Below, in pieces: positions 45,855 to 54,798 of a stretch of 64,000 nt of DNA. The notes below the pieces were generated by a model. It worked only from the letters and a program-made list of their open reading frames with translations, searched no databases and had not been told where the DNA came from. The position numbers were made by a program, and so were the translations under genes. Source of the stretch: Gammaproteobacteria bacterium. Its GTDB lineage: Bacteria; Pseudomonadota; Gammaproteobacteria; Burkholderiales; Rhodocyclaceae. The number at the start of each line of letters is the position of its first letter. Position 1 is the first letter of the stretch. The DNA lies in NCBI GenBank assembly GCA_018824085.1, contig JAHJHI010000021.1:62001-126000 (forward strand), written 5' to 3'.

Positions 45855-46478
45855 TCAGCGCGGCTTGCCGAGCAGCGGCTTGAGCGCCTGCCACACGTTG
45901 TCCACGATGCGCGGCTGGGCCGCGGCGACCGGATGCACGCCGTCCTGCTGGAAGCTCTGCGGATCAGTGGCGAAGCCGTCCAGAAGGAAGGGCAGCAGCG
46001 CGGAGCGGGTGGCTTCGGCCACGTCGCTGAAGGTGGCTGCGAACTTTTGCGTGTATGCGGGGCCGTAGTTCGGCGGCAGCTGCATGCCGGCGATCAGCAC
46101 TCTGGCGCCGGCCGCCTGCGCGGCGCGCGTCATCGCTTCGAGGTTGTCGTGCATGGATTTCAGTGACAGCCCGCGCAGGCCGTCATTGGCGCCGAGCGCG
46201 ATGATGACGATGGCCGGCTTGTGGGCGGCGAGCGAGGCGTCGATGCGCGAGCGGCCGTTGGCCGTGGTGTCACCGCTGGTGCTGGCATTGACGACCGAAT
46301 AGCCGTAACCCGCGCGGGTCAGCCTGTCGCCCAGCAGAACGGGCCAGGCCTCGTGCTGGCGCAGGCCGTAACCGGCGGACAGGCTGTCGCCGACGACGAG
46401 CAGCGTCTGCGCCTGCACGGGCAGCGCGGCAAAGAACAGAACACACAGACTGAACAGACCTGACATCGATTTCTTCAT
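45855..46478 (-). CDS. TesA-like periplasmic GDSL arylesterase/lysophospholipase
   Basis: The 207-residue SGNH hydrolase has a signal peptide (MSGLFSLCVLFFAALPVQA), block I VVGDSLSAGYG with the catalytic Ser, the block III GANDGLRG and the Asp/His pair in DGVHPVAAAQ. E. coli TesA acts as thioesterase I, protease I and lysophospholipase L1. The start codon shares three bases with the ATG of the divergent ABC ATPase gene (sequence CATG). Confidence 0.9.
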   Translation of the reverse strand: MKKSMSGLFSLCVLFFAALPVQAQTLLVVGDSLSAGYGLRQHEAWPVLLGDRLTRAGYGYSVVNASTSGDTTANGRSRIDASLAAHKPAIVIIALGANDGLRGLSLKSMHDNLEAMTRAAQAAGARVLIAGMQLPPNYGPAYTQKFAATFSDVAEATRSALLPFLLDGFATDPQSFQQDGVHPVAAAQPRIVDNVWQALKPLLGKPR

Positions 46479-47175
46479 GCCTACAGAGACTCCGGAAACG
46501 CGGCCGCACTTGCTTGAAGTGATCGGCCTTGGCAAACAGGTGAGCAGCGGCAACGCGCCGCTGCAGATTCTTCAGGATATCGCCTTCACGGTTTGCGCCG
46601 GCGAAGCTTTGGCCATCGTCGGCGCCAGCGGTTCAGGCAAATCGACATTGCTGGGCCTGCTGGCGGGGCTGGATCTGCCGAGCTCGGGCAGCGTGAAGCT
46701 GGACGGACAGGACATTTTCGAACTGGACGAGGACGCGCGTGCCGGCCTGCGTGGCGAAAAGGTGGGTTTCGTTTTCCAGTCCTTCCAGCTGCTGCCGTCG
46801 CTGACGGCGCTGGAGAACGTGATGCTGCCGCTTGAGCTGGCGGGCGCCGGTGACGTGCAGGAACGTGCCCGCGCGCTGCTCGCGCGCGTCGGGCTCGCCG
46901 CGCGGCTGACCCATTATCCGCGCCAGCTGTCCGGCGGTGAACAGCAGCGCGTGGCGCTGGCACGCGCATTTGCGCCGTCGCCGCGCCTGCTGCTGGCGGA
47001 CGAGCCGACCGGCAATCTCGACGCGGCCACCGGCGCCGCCGTCATCGATCTCATGTTCGAACTGAATGCGGAGCAGGGCACGACACTGGTGCTGGTGACG
47101 CACGACGACGCGCTGGCCGCCCGTTGCGCGCGGCGCATCCGGCTGGCGGCCGGGCGCATGGCCGATCAGGACTGA
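46477..47175 (+). CDS. ABC transporter ATP-binding protein (YbbA/LolD-like)
   Basis: The 232-residue ATPase has Walker A GASGSGKS at residues 49-56, the signature LSGGEQQRVALARA and Walker B LLLADEPTGNLD. It resembles YbbA, usually paired with the large permease YbbP and divergent from tesA. Here the tesA neighbour is present, but no permease follows; the next gene is on the opposite strand and overlaps by ten bases. The membrane partner must be elsewhere. Confidence 0.88.
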   Translation: MPTETPETRPHLLEVIGLGKQVSSGNAPLQILQDIAFTVCAGEALAIVGASGSGKSTLLGLLAGLDLPSSGSVKLDGQDIFELDEDARAGLRGEKVGFVFQSFQLLPSLTALENVMLPLELAGAGDVQERARALLARVGLAARLTHYPRQLSGGEQQRVALARAFAPSPRLLLADEPTGNLDAATGAAVIDLMFELNAEQGTTLVLVTHDDALAARCARRIRLAAGRMADQD

Positions 47176-48263
47176 GCCGCACGCGCCAGCGGGTCGAAAC
47201 GGGCGATGAAGGCGCGATCTATCCAGTCCTTCCATCGCCACACCCAGTCGCCCTGCAGCGACCAGCCACCGCGCGCGGCGATCGCGTGCTGCCGGCCGCA
47301 GGCGAGCAGCATCAGCGCACGTTGCTGCGCCTGCCAGGGCTGCAGCGCCATGCCGGCCAGCGCACGCCGCAGATTGGCGGCCAGATGCGGGCCGGCGCGC
47401 ACCGCGTAGACACCGGATTTCGGCCGCGGTGCGCTGCGCACGCTGGCCACGTCTCCGGCCGCGAACACCTCGGGATGCGACGTCGATTGCAGCGTGCCGG
47501 CGGTTTCGATGAAGCCGCGCGCGTCCAGCGCCAGCGCGCCGTCATGCAGCCAGTCCGGCGCCGCCGCGCCGGTGGTCCAGACCGTGAAATCACTGTTCAT
47601 CATGCGTCCGTCGGCGAGCACGACTCGGCCTTGCCCGACGTGGTCCAGCGTGCAGCCGGTCAGCAGGTCGATCTGCTGGCGCCGCAGTTGCGCGCCGACG
47701 CGCCGCCGCAAGCCCGGCGCCATGCCGGCCAGCAGCTGCGCATTGCTGTCGACCAGAGAGCAGTGCATGCCGGGGCAGCGCTGGCGCAGCGCCATGACGA
47801 TTTCCACGCCGGCCGCGCCGGCGCCGACGACGACCGCTGATGACGGCTGCTGCGCGAGCACGCGACGCCAGTGCATTTCCAGCCGTCCGATCGGCTTGAC
47901 CGGATGGCCGTGCCCGACGCCGGGCACGGCGGGCAGGCGCGGCGTCGAACCGGTGTCGACGGACAGCAGGTCGTAGTCCACGCGGGCGCCACTGGCGAGG
48001 ACGACACAGCGTTGCGCGGCGTCGATGCCGATGGCGAGATCAAAGTGCAGCCGGCAGCCGGCGCGCGCCGCCAGCGGACGCAGGTCGATGCAGGCTTCGC
48101 GTGCGCGATAGTGGCCGGCAATGACGCCGGGCATCATGCCGGAGTAGGGCGTGAGCGCATCCGGCGTGATCATCAGCACGTCCGCATCAGGGCGCTGGCG
48201 CGCGAAGGCTTCGAGCACGAACAGGTGGGCGTGGCCGCCGCCCAGCAGGACGATGCGCTTCAT
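47166..48263 (-). CDS. FAD/NAD(P)-dependent oxidoreductase of the 'Nterm_to_SelD' family
   Basis: The 365-residue flavoprotein has the N-terminal LLGGGHAHLFVLEAF (residues 6-20), a second nucleotide site (AVVVGAGAAGVEIVMAL) and VFAAGDVAS near the C-terminus. The GGGHAH opening is characteristic of the TIGR03169 family, which in many organisms is fused to the N-terminus of SelD. Here it is a separate gene, 1.3 kb from selD, and the last gene of the eight-gene operon; its start overlaps the DUF3047 stop by four bases. Its reaction is not known to me. Confidence 0.8.
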   Translation of the reverse strand: MKRIVLLGGGHAHLFVLEAFARQRPDADVLMITPDALTPYSGMMPGVIAGHYRAREACIDLRPLAARAGCRLHFDLAIGIDAAQRCVVLASGARVDYDLLSVDTGSTPRLPAVPGVGHGHPVKPIGRLEMHWRRVLAQQPSSAVVVGAGAAGVEIVMALRQRCPGMHCSLVDSNAQLLAGMAPGLRRRVGAQLRRQQIDLLTGCTLDHVGQGRVVLADGRMMNSDFTVWTTGAAAPDWLHDGALALDARGFIETAGTLQSTSHPEVFAAGDVASVRSAPRPKSGVYAVRAGPHLAANLRRALAGMALQPWQAQQRALMLLACGRQHAIAARGGWSLQGDWVWRWKDWIDRAFIARFDPLARAAQS

Positions 48264-48985
48264 GGCGCTGCGGTCGCGCCGAAGCGGATGTCGCCGAACC
48301 AGCCCAGCGCGTCGCCGTGCGTGTTGTCCGTGTCGCTGGCGACGACGATGCCGGTGATGGCCGGCGCTGCCTCGCCGAAGGCTTCGCGGAAATCCTCCGC
48401 CACGTTGCGGCTCACGGTGCGCCAGCTGCCTGTGGCGGAGCCGGCGCCGTCGACGGCGATCATGCGCACGCGGTCGGTGTAGGCGCTCCATGCGCGCGTG
48501 CCCGGTTCGACGCGCGTGTCCCACACATAACAGAGCACGGCGGTCGGCACGTCGCGGCCGTAGAAGGTGCGCGCCAGCCGGATCTTCGTGCGCGCGCCGA
48601 AGGACAGCCTGTCCAGCGGCAGGTCGAACAGCACGTAGATGCGCAGCGCGTAGTCGTCGCCGTCGCGCGTGGCGAAGCGGCCACCCTCGGGCAGTCGATC
48701 GGCGCGCCAGCGCCAGTTCAGCCAGGGCGTGGCCTGCGGGTCGAAGCGCCCGGCGTGGATCAGCGCGGAAGCGGCATCCCGGGCTTCGGCGCGCAGCACG
48801 GTGCGCCCGTCGAGTTCGGCCAGACGGAAGTCGGCCGGTGCCGCCTTGCCGCCCAGCGTCCACGGCATCCAGCCGGTGATGTCGCCGCCAGCCGTCAGGC
48901 TGGAGAATGCCGGCAGCGCGTCGGCATGCAGCGGCGCCGACAGCACGAACAGAAGGGCGCACAGCGCGTGGCGCAGGGATGTCAT
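48260..48985 (-). CDS. DUF3047 secreted protein
   Basis: The 241-residue protein has a cleavable signal peptide (ALCALLFVLSAPLHADA). The beta-rich domain resembles DUF3047: WLNWRWRADRLPEGG, FGARTKIRLARTFYGRDVPTA (quoted in parts), NVAEDFREAFGE and ITGIVVASDTDNTHGDALGWFGDI. The function of this family is unknown. It is embedded in the operon, overlapping both neighbours by four bases. The fold looks like a carbohydrate-binding jelly roll, which is only a guess. Confidence 0.75.
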   Translation of the reverse strand: MTSLRHALCALLFVLSAPLHADALPAFSSLTAGGDITGWMPWTLGGKAAPADFRLAELDGRTVLRAEARDAASALIHAGRFDPQATPWLNWRWRADRLPEGGRFATRDGDDYALRIYVLFDLPLDRLSFGARTKIRLARTFYGRDVPTAVLCYVWDTRVEPGTRAWSAYTDRVRMIAVDGAGSATGSWRTVSRNVAEDFREAFGEAAPAITGIVVASDTDNTHGDALGWFGDIRFGATAAP

Positions 48986-49617
48986 GGCGTGAGCGCCTCG
49001 ATCAATCCTTCGCGCACCGCGCGCGCCCAGTCGGGCGGGTGGTCGACGTCATAGCCGGTGGGCAGTACGCGGGCGTTCAGCGTCATGGCGTCCAGGCGGG
49101 CACGTGTCTGTGCCCACACCGCCGGGCTGCCCCAGGTGATGCCGTCGAACAGCGCATCGTTCGCGCGATTCAGCGCGACCAGCAGATAGCCGCCATCTTC
49201 GGCCGGCACGAAGGCGGCGTCATGGGTGTCCAGCGCGCGGGCCGCCGCGCGGATGTCGCCGGCGCCCAGCGATACCGCGTCGGCGCCGATGAGCACGGCG
49301 CGCGGATGGCGGGTCAGTGCGTCGGCAAAGGCGTGGTGCATGCGCAGGCCGATGTCGCCGTCGCACTGGGCATGCAGCGACAGCCCTTCACAGTGCTGGC
49401 GGCACTCGCCGAAGAAAGGATGGTGCGCGTCCGGCGCGCACCACAACTCGACCGGACCGACATCGGCCGCCGTTGCCGCGTGCAGCGCGCGCCGGGTCAG
49501 CGCGGCACTGGCGCGTGCCGCGCCGGCGGCGCCCAGCGCCGGGATGAGCCGCGTCTTGCAGTGCCCGGGCCGGGGCGCACGCGCGAACACGAGGACGGCG
49601 CAGAGCGTTTCAGTCAT
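48982..49617 (-). CDS. TIGR04282-type glycosyltransferase (DUF2064)
   Basis: The 211-residue GT-A-like protein has the opening ARAPRPGHCKTRLIPALG, which resembles nucleotidyltransferase P-loops. The remainder has the DUF2064 pattern (AVLIGADAVSLGAGDIRAA, FVPAEDGGYLLVAL). The NCBI family name for such proteins is arsenosugar-biosynthesis glycosyltransferase, given for its genomic company. In many TIGR04282 proteins the ADAVSLGA position reads D-x-P; here it is DAVS. It overlaps the TIGR04283 gene by eight bases. Confidence 0.8.
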   Translation of the reverse strand: MTETLCAVLVFARAPRPGHCKTRLIPALGAAGAARASAALTRRALHAATAADVGPVELWCAPDAHHPFFGECRQHCEGLSLHAQCDGDIGLRMHHAFADALTRHPRAVLIGADAVSLGAGDIRAAARALDTHDAAFVPAEDGGYLLVALNRANDALFDGITWGSPAVWAQTRARLDAMTLNARVLPTGYDVDHPPDWARAVREGLIEALTP

Positions 49618-50305
49618 GGTGCGGGCGATAGACGCGTGCCAGCACCTGCGGGTCGGCGCCGAAAAAGTAGCGCAGGCGCAGGCGCCACATCAGCAGCACG
49701 GTGCGCAGCAGGCCGTGCTTCTCCCAGCGGCGGCCCGACGTGAGCACGCGTGCGCGCAGGCATGCCGGGCGCCGCAGGCGGCGCGCGCGGCGCGAGAAAT
49801 CGATGTCTTCCATCAGCGCGATGTCGGCAAACCCGCCGAGGCGTTCGAACAGCGCGCGCGAGCAGAAGATGGCCTGATCGCCGGTGGCGATGCCGCTCAG
49901 GCGCGAGCGCACGTTCATCATGGCGGCGATGACCGGCAACAGCGCGGGGCGGCCGTCGATGCGCACGTCGAAGCGGCCCCAGCTTGCGCCGTCACGCAGC
50001 GCGGCGCCGATCAGCGCCGGCGTGTCGGCCGGCGGGCGGGTGTCGGCGTGCAGGAAGAGCAGGGCCGCACCGCGTGTGGCGGCGGCGCCGGCATTCATCT
50101 GTGCGGCACGCCCGCGCGGTGATGACACGACGCGCTCGCACAGGTCGCGGGCGAGTTCCGCGGTACCGTCGCTGCTGCCGCCGTCGGCCACGATGATCTC
50201 GACGCCGGCGCTGCGCCATGGCTGCAGCGCGGCGAGCGCGTCACGGATGCCGGCCGCTTCGTTGAGCACCGGCAGCACGACGGACAGCGAGGGCTGTGGC
50301 GTCAT
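49610..50305 (-). CDS. TIGR04283-type family 2 glycosyltransferase
   Basis: The 231-residue GT2 enzyme has the start VVLPVLNEAAGI, the DGGSSDGT donor-site motif, FLHADTRPP with the metal-binding Asp region, and GDQAIFCSRALFERLGG. It belongs to the group named after arsenosugar-biosynthesis clusters and is paired with TIGR04282 as usual. It overlaps the flavoprotein fusion gene by four bases. The sugar donor and acceptor are unknown. Confidence 0.83.
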   Translation of the reverse strand: MTPQPSLSVVLPVLNEAAGIRDALAALQPWRSAGVEIIVADGGSSDGTAELARDLCERVVSSPRGRAAQMNAGAAATRGAALLFLHADTRPPADTPALIGAALRDGASWGRFDVRIDGRPALLPVIAAMMNVRSRLSGIATGDQAIFCSRALFERLGGFADIALMEDIDFSRRARRLRRPACLRARVLTSGRRWEKHGLLRTVLLMWRLRLRYFFGADPQVLARVYRPHHD

Positions 50306-52452
50306 CCGCGCATCCAGGCGTGATAGCGCCCGGCCCAGGCGAGCAGCTTCTGCGGTGCGTGGGCGCGCTTCCACACGCCGGCTGCAAATTTGTTGGCTTC
50401 GTTCATCGTCGGGTAGATGTGGATGGTGCCCAGCATCTTGTTGAGGCCGAGGCCGTGTTTCATCGCCAGCACATATTCGGCGATCAGTTCGCCAGCGTGT
50501 TCGCCGACGATGGTGACACCCAGGATGCGGTCGCTGCCCGGCACCGTGAGCACCTTCACGAAGCCATGCGCGGCTTCGTCCGCGATGGCGCGGTCGAGGT
50601 CGTCGAGGCCGTAGATCGTCACCTCGTGCGCGATGTCCTTCTCCTTCGCCTCGCTCTCGTTCAGCCCGACGCGTGCCACCTCCGGTTCGGTGAAGGTGGC
50701 CCATGGAATGACCGAGTAGTCGACGCGGAAACGCCGGAAGCGGCCGAACAGTGCGTTGACCGCGGCGTACCAGGCCTGATGCGCCGCGGTATGCGTGAAC
50801 TGGAACGGACCGGTCACGTCGCCGCAGGCGTAGATGTTGGGGTAGCGCGTGCGCAGATGGTCGTCCGTGTCCACCGTGTGGTTGCCGCGCAGCGCGATGC
50901 CCAGCTCCTCCAGACCGTAGCCGCTCACATTGGGGGTGCGCCCGACCGCGCACAGCAGCGCGTCGAACGGCAGTCGCACCTCGCCCTGCGGGCCTTCGGC
51001 GTACAGCACCGGTGTGCCTTCCTCGCGCGCGAAACGCACCGCCTTGTGGCCAGTCAGCACCTGCACGCCCTCGGCCGAAAACCGCGCCTCGACCAGTGCG
51101 GACACGTCCGGGTCTTCGCGGACCATGAGACGCGGCGCCATCTCCACCTGGGTGACGGTCGAGCCGAGGCGCGCGAAGGCCTGCGCCAGTTCGCAGCCTA
51201 TCGGCCCGCCGCCGAGCACCAGCAGGCGCGCCGGGCGTTCGCGCAGCGACCACACGGTGTCCGACGTGAGCACGTCGATCTGGTCGATGCCCGGAATCGG
51301 CGGCACGAACGGACGCGCGCCGGCCGCGATGACGATGTTGCGCGTGGTCAGCGTCGTCACGTCACCGCGTGCGTCCGTCACGTCCACCGTCCACGGTGAC
51401 GTGATGCGGGCATTGCCGGTGACGCAATCCACGCCGAGCGAGCGGTAGCGCTCGACCGAGTCGTGCGGCTCGATGGTGCGCACGACGCGTGCGACGCGAT
51501 CCATCACGTCGGCGAAGTCGAATTGCGCGCTCGCCTCGCGCACGCCGAGCGAGGGCGCGCGGGCGATCTGGGACAGCAGGCGCGCGCTGCGGATGAGCGC
51601 CTTGGACGGCACGCAGCCGGTGTTCAGACAGTCGCCACCCATGAGGTGCTTCTCCACCAGCGCGACCTTCGCCTTCACCGCGGCGGCGATGTAGGCGGTG
51701 ACCAGGCCGGCGCTGCCTCCGCCGATGACCACGACGTTGTGCCCGAAGCGCGACGGCTTCGGCCAGCGCTGGTAGACCTTGCGGGTGCGCACGACGTCGA
51801 TGATCCTGCGGGCGACGAGCGGGAAGATGCCGAGCAGCAAGAAGGCGCCCAGCAGACCGGGCGACAGGATGCCGGACAGCGACTCGATCTGCGCGAGCTG
51901 GGTGCCGGCGTTCACGAACACCACGGTGCCGGCCAGCATGCCGAGCTGGCTCACCCAGTAGAAGGTGCGCGCGGGCAGCGGCGTGAGCGCCATAGCCAGA
52001 TTGATGACGAAGAAGGGAAAGGCGGGCACCAGCCGCAGCGTGAACAGATAGAACGCGCCGTCCTTGTCCACCCCCCGGTTGATCGCCTCCAGCGCCTTGC
52101 CGAAGCGCGCCTGCACCCAGTCGCGCAGCAGGAAACGCGCGATCAGGAAGGCGAGCAGCGCGCCCAGGCTGGACGCGAACGACACGATGACCAGACCCTT
52201 GAGCAGGCCGAACAGCGCGCCGGCGACCAGCGTCATCACGGCCGCGCCGGGCAGCGACAGCGCAGTGACGACGACATAGATGGCGAAGAACACGGCGGCA
52301 GACGCGAACGGTGCTTCGGCGACCTGGCTGGCGAGCATCTGCTGCTGCGCCTTGAACCATCCGAGATCGAAGAAGCGGCCGAGATCGAACACGAAGAACG
52401 CGGCGATCAGCGCCGTCAGTACGAGCAGCACGGCGAGCTTGCGGGTGTTCAT
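50302..52452 (-). CDS. VTT-domain membrane protein fused to a MerA-like flavin disulfide reductase
   Basis: The 716-residue fusion has an N-terminal TVP38/TMEM64 (VTT/SNARE-associated) domain of five to six helices (about 1-230) and a C-terminal pyridine nucleotide-disulfide oxidoreductase (about 240-716). The latter has NVVVIGGGSAGL, redox motif GGDCLNTGCVPSK (Cys275 and Cys280) and the dimerisation domain (IYPTMNEANKFA). It lacks the HMA domain and C-terminal Cys pair of true mercuric reductase. The reductase may act on a thiol, metalloid or lipid substrate at the membrane. It overlaps both neighbours. Confidence 0.88.
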   Translation of the reverse strand: MNTRKLAVLLVLTALIAAFFVFDLGRFFDLGWFKAQQQMLASQVAEAPFASAAVFFAIYVVVTALSLPGAAVMTLVAGALFGLLKGLVIVSFASSLGALLAFLIARFLLRDWVQARFGKALEAINRGVDKDGAFYLFTLRLVPAFPFFVINLAMALTPLPARTFYWVSQLGMLAGTVVFVNAGTQLAQIESLSGILSPGLLGAFLLLGIFPLVARRIIDVVRTRKVYQRWPKPSRFGHNVVVIGGGSAGLVTAYIAAAVKAKVALVEKHLMGGDCLNTGCVPSKALIRSARLLSQIARAPSLGVREASAQFDFADVMDRVARVVRTIEPHDSVERYRSLGVDCVTGNARITSPWTVDVTDARGDVTTLTTRNIVIAAGARPFVPPIPGIDQIDVLTSDTVWSLRERPARLLVLGGGPIGCELAQAFARLGSTVTQVEMAPRLMVREDPDVSALVEARFSAEGVQVLTGHKAVRFAREEGTPVLYAEGPQGEVRLPFDALLCAVGRTPNVSGYGLEELGIALRGNHTVDTDDHLRTRYPNIYACGDVTGPFQFTHTAAHQAWYAAVNALFGRFRRFRVDYSVIPWATFTEPEVARVGLNESEAKEKDIAHEVTIYGLDDLDRAIADEAAHGFVKVLTVPGSDRILGVTIVGEHAGELIAEYVLAMKHGLGLNKMLGTIHIYPTMNEANKFAAGVWKRAHAPQKLLAWAGRYHAWMRG

Positions 52453-53393
52453 GGCAGGGCGTCCTCCAGTGTCCATGACGGGCCGCCGGTGATGCGGTCC
52501 AGGTAGTTCAGTGCGGCCGCGGATCCGGCAGGCCACTGTGCGGAAAATTCGTCCAGCCAGGCCGTGATGTCGTAGTGAATCGGCAGCGCATCGACGTGCA
52601 GCGCGCCGATGCGCAGGCCGTACAGCGCGCCGGTTGGCGACGGCGTCAGCGCGATGCGCGTGACGACGCCGTGCAGCCGGCCGCGGAAGCAGGGCATGCC
52701 GGCGGCGCCGTTGTTGATGACGGCGCGATGCTCTCCGAAGCGGGCCAGCGCGGAGCGGCAGGTGTGGCTGCTGGCGAACACATCGCATTGCGCGGCGGTG
52801 AAGGCCGCTTCGTGCGCGGTGCGCCGGGCCGGCTCATGCAGCGCTGGCGCGTCGAAAGACCAGCCGGCGAGCGCGTGCGCGTCGCCGTGCACGACGCCGA
52901 TGCGCGCGTCGCCGATCTGCACGCATCGCCAGTAATCGAGCGCTGCCAGTTCGCCGCGCCAGTGCGGGTCATGGCGTGCGGTGTGCGACAGCCGCGCGTG
53001 GATGAGGTTGGAGCGCTCGACCACCGCGTCCGGCACTTCGTCCGGGTAGGCGCAGCCGCAGCCCGCGTCGCCTTCGCCGTCCGCCAGCTCGGCTTCCACG
53101 TTGCCGGCAATGGCGGCGTGTGCCAGCACGCGCCGCTGTACGTCGGCGAAGCCCGCCGGGTCGACGTCGAACCAGTGGAAGTCGCCATTGAACAGTACGC
53201 GCGCGCCGGTATCGGCCTCGACCATGCGCTCCAGTGCGTCGAGCGCGCAGCGGTTGCCGTACAGGCCGCCGGCGACGTACAGCGTGTCGGTCACGAGATC
53301 GGCCTCGCTACGGCGCAGCGCGTGCGCGCCGTAGCGATAGTGCAGCGGGCAGCTGCGTCCCGGTGCGGCGCCCAGGAGGGTGTCGATATCCAT
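52449..53393 (-). CDS. Metallophosphoesterase-like protein
   Basis: The 314-residue protein shows scattered calcineurin-like metal motifs: FNGDFHWFD, AGNVEAEL, VVHGDAHALAG and the SSHTCRSA segment, in the usual order. The N-terminal LYVAGGLYGNRCALD resembles the D-x-H-G-N phosphodiesterase loop, with changes. An Asp/Cys-rich loop (GEGDAGCGCAYPDE) is unusual. A hydrolase acting on a phosphorylated intermediate would fit the operon, but this is inference. It begins one base after the symporter stop. Confidence 0.65.
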   Translation of the reverse strand: MDIDTLLGAAPGRSCPLHYRYGAHALRRSEADLVTDTLYVAGGLYGNRCALDALERMVEADTGARVLFNGDFHWFDVDPAGFADVQRRVLAHAAIAGNVEAELADGEGDAGCGCAYPDEVPDAVVERSNLIHARLSHTARHDPHWRGELAALDYWRCVQIGDARIGVVHGDAHALAGWSFDAPALHEPARRTAHEAAFTAAQCDVFASSHTCRSALARFGEHRAVINNGAAGMPCFRGRLHGVVTRIALTPSPTGALYGLRIGALHVDALPIHYDITAWLDEFSAQWPAGSAAALNYLDRITGGPSWTLEDALP

Positions 53394-53394
53394 G

Positions 53395-54789
53395 TCAGGC
53401 GCGCCGGCCGGCCAGCAGCGGCGGCAGCAGGTAGCCGGCAGTGCACAGCAGCAGGCCGTACAGATTGACGCCGAGCAGCGTGGCGTACTTGCCGTTGCCG
53501 ATCGCCCAGCCCTGCGGTATCAATCCCGCGGCGAGCAGCAGGCCGAGCGCCATGCCGGTCCAGAAGGCGAGGTGGAAGGACCATGCCGCGGCGCGCGTAC
53601 CCGGGCGCGTGAAGCCGGCGAGCAGGAAGACCGGTGCCAGGCCGATCACCATGGTGCCGCTGATCGTCGTGGCCTTCAGGATGTCGGTGCCGGCGAACAT
53701 CGGAATGTTGCCGAGCAGCGCGAACACCGCCATCGCACCCATGCCGAGGCCGATTGCGCGCTTCGGTTCGGGGCGTCCGGCCAGCAGCGGAAGCTCCTGC
53801 GCGGCATGGCGCGCCAGCGACGAGAAGGTGGAGTCGAGCGTGGAGCCGGCCGCCGCCACCATGACGATGGTCATGATGAACAGCGCGCCCGGCCCCATCG
53901 CGCGGGCCAGTGCTGCGGGCACGTTGCCGCCGCCGTCCAGTCCTTCGAGCCGCGCATGCACGCCGACCAGAGAGAACAGCAGGATGCAGACAAAGCCGAG
54001 CAGTCCGGCCCAGACAAAGGCGCGCAGCATGCGGCGCTCGTCCGTGATGAAACCGCGGTCGGTCAGCACCGGATCGTGGAAGGGATAGGACAGCACCTGC
54101 AGCGCCGCCACCAGCAGCAGGTCGACGCCGGCGTCCAGCCGGAAGTCACCGGTGCCCATCAGCGCGGCCGGGCCGTGCTTGGGCAGCACGAGCATCAGTA
54201 CCGCGACGAAGAAGCCGGCGAACAGCACGGTCTGCAGCACGTCGGTGTAGATGGACGAACGCAGCCCGCCCTTGAGGCTGTAGAACAGCGTGGCGGCGGT
54301 AAACAGCAGGGCCGCGCCGATGAAGCCGGCTGATCCCGGATCGCCGTAGTAGCCGCCGACCACCGAGGTATTGCTCCATACCTCGTTGAACAGGCGCACC
54401 AGTATCGCCAGCGAGAACGCCAGCGCGGCGAGCCGGCCGTGGCGGCCGATGAGGAAGGGCAGCAGGCCGGTCGCGCCATACCGGCGGCGCAGGCGCAGGA
54501 TGGCCCAGCCGGCAAGCGGAATGGACAGCCAGTAGGTGGCGTAGGCCAGCCCGCCGACGATGCCGTAGCTGGCGCCGAGATTTGCGGCATTGGTGATGGA
54601 CTTGGCGAATATCCAGGAGATGAAGATGCTGGCGCCGAGCGCCCATGTTCCGGCCGGACGGCCGGCTTCGTCGTGCCCCTGGAAGAATCCTGCACGGCCG
54701 ACCGCGCGCGGTGACAGCGCGTACATGCCGACGCCGTAGAGCACGAGGAAACCCCAGAAGGCGATGCCGAACAAGGCCGGAGTCTGCAT
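53395..54789 (-). CDS. Sodium:solute symporter (SSS family)
   Basis: The 464-residue protein has about 13 hydrophobic segments and SSS features (WIFAKSITNAANLGASYG; SLKGGLRSSIYTDVLQ; SYPFHDPVLTDRGFIT; AAAGSTLDSTFSSLARHA). It probably takes up a solute with sodium. Its location between arsS and the metallophosphoesterase gene, 9 bases after arsS, suggests transport of a precursor or product of this pathway. The substrate is unknown. Confidence 0.85.
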   Translation of the reverse strand: MQTPALFGIAFWGFLVLYGVGMYALSPRAVGRAGFFQGHDEAGRPAGTWALGASIFISWIFAKSITNAANLGASYGIVGGLAYATYWLSIPLAGWAILRLRRRYGATGLLPFLIGRHGRLAALAFSLAILVRLFNEVWSNTSVVGGYYGDPGSAGFIGAALLFTAATLFYSLKGGLRSSIYTDVLQTVLFAGFFVAVLMLVLPKHGPAALMGTGDFRLDAGVDLLLVAALQVLSYPFHDPVLTDRGFITDERRMLRAFVWAGLLGFVCILLFSLVGVHARLEGLDGGGNVPAALARAMGPGALFIMTIVMVAAAGSTLDSTFSSLARHAAQELPLLAGRPEPKRAIGLGMGAMAVFALLGNIPMFAGTDILKATTISGTMVIGLAPVFLLAGFTRPGTRAAAWSFHLAFWTGMALGLLLAAGLIPQGWAIGNGKYATLLGVNLYGLLLCTAGYLLPPLLAGRRA

Positions 54790-54798
54790 GCGGGAGCC

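Noticed and set aside
50302-52452. Mercury-resistance (mer) operon
   Set aside because: The reductase lacks the HMA domain and terminal Cys pair of MerA, and no merR, merT or merP genes are nearby.
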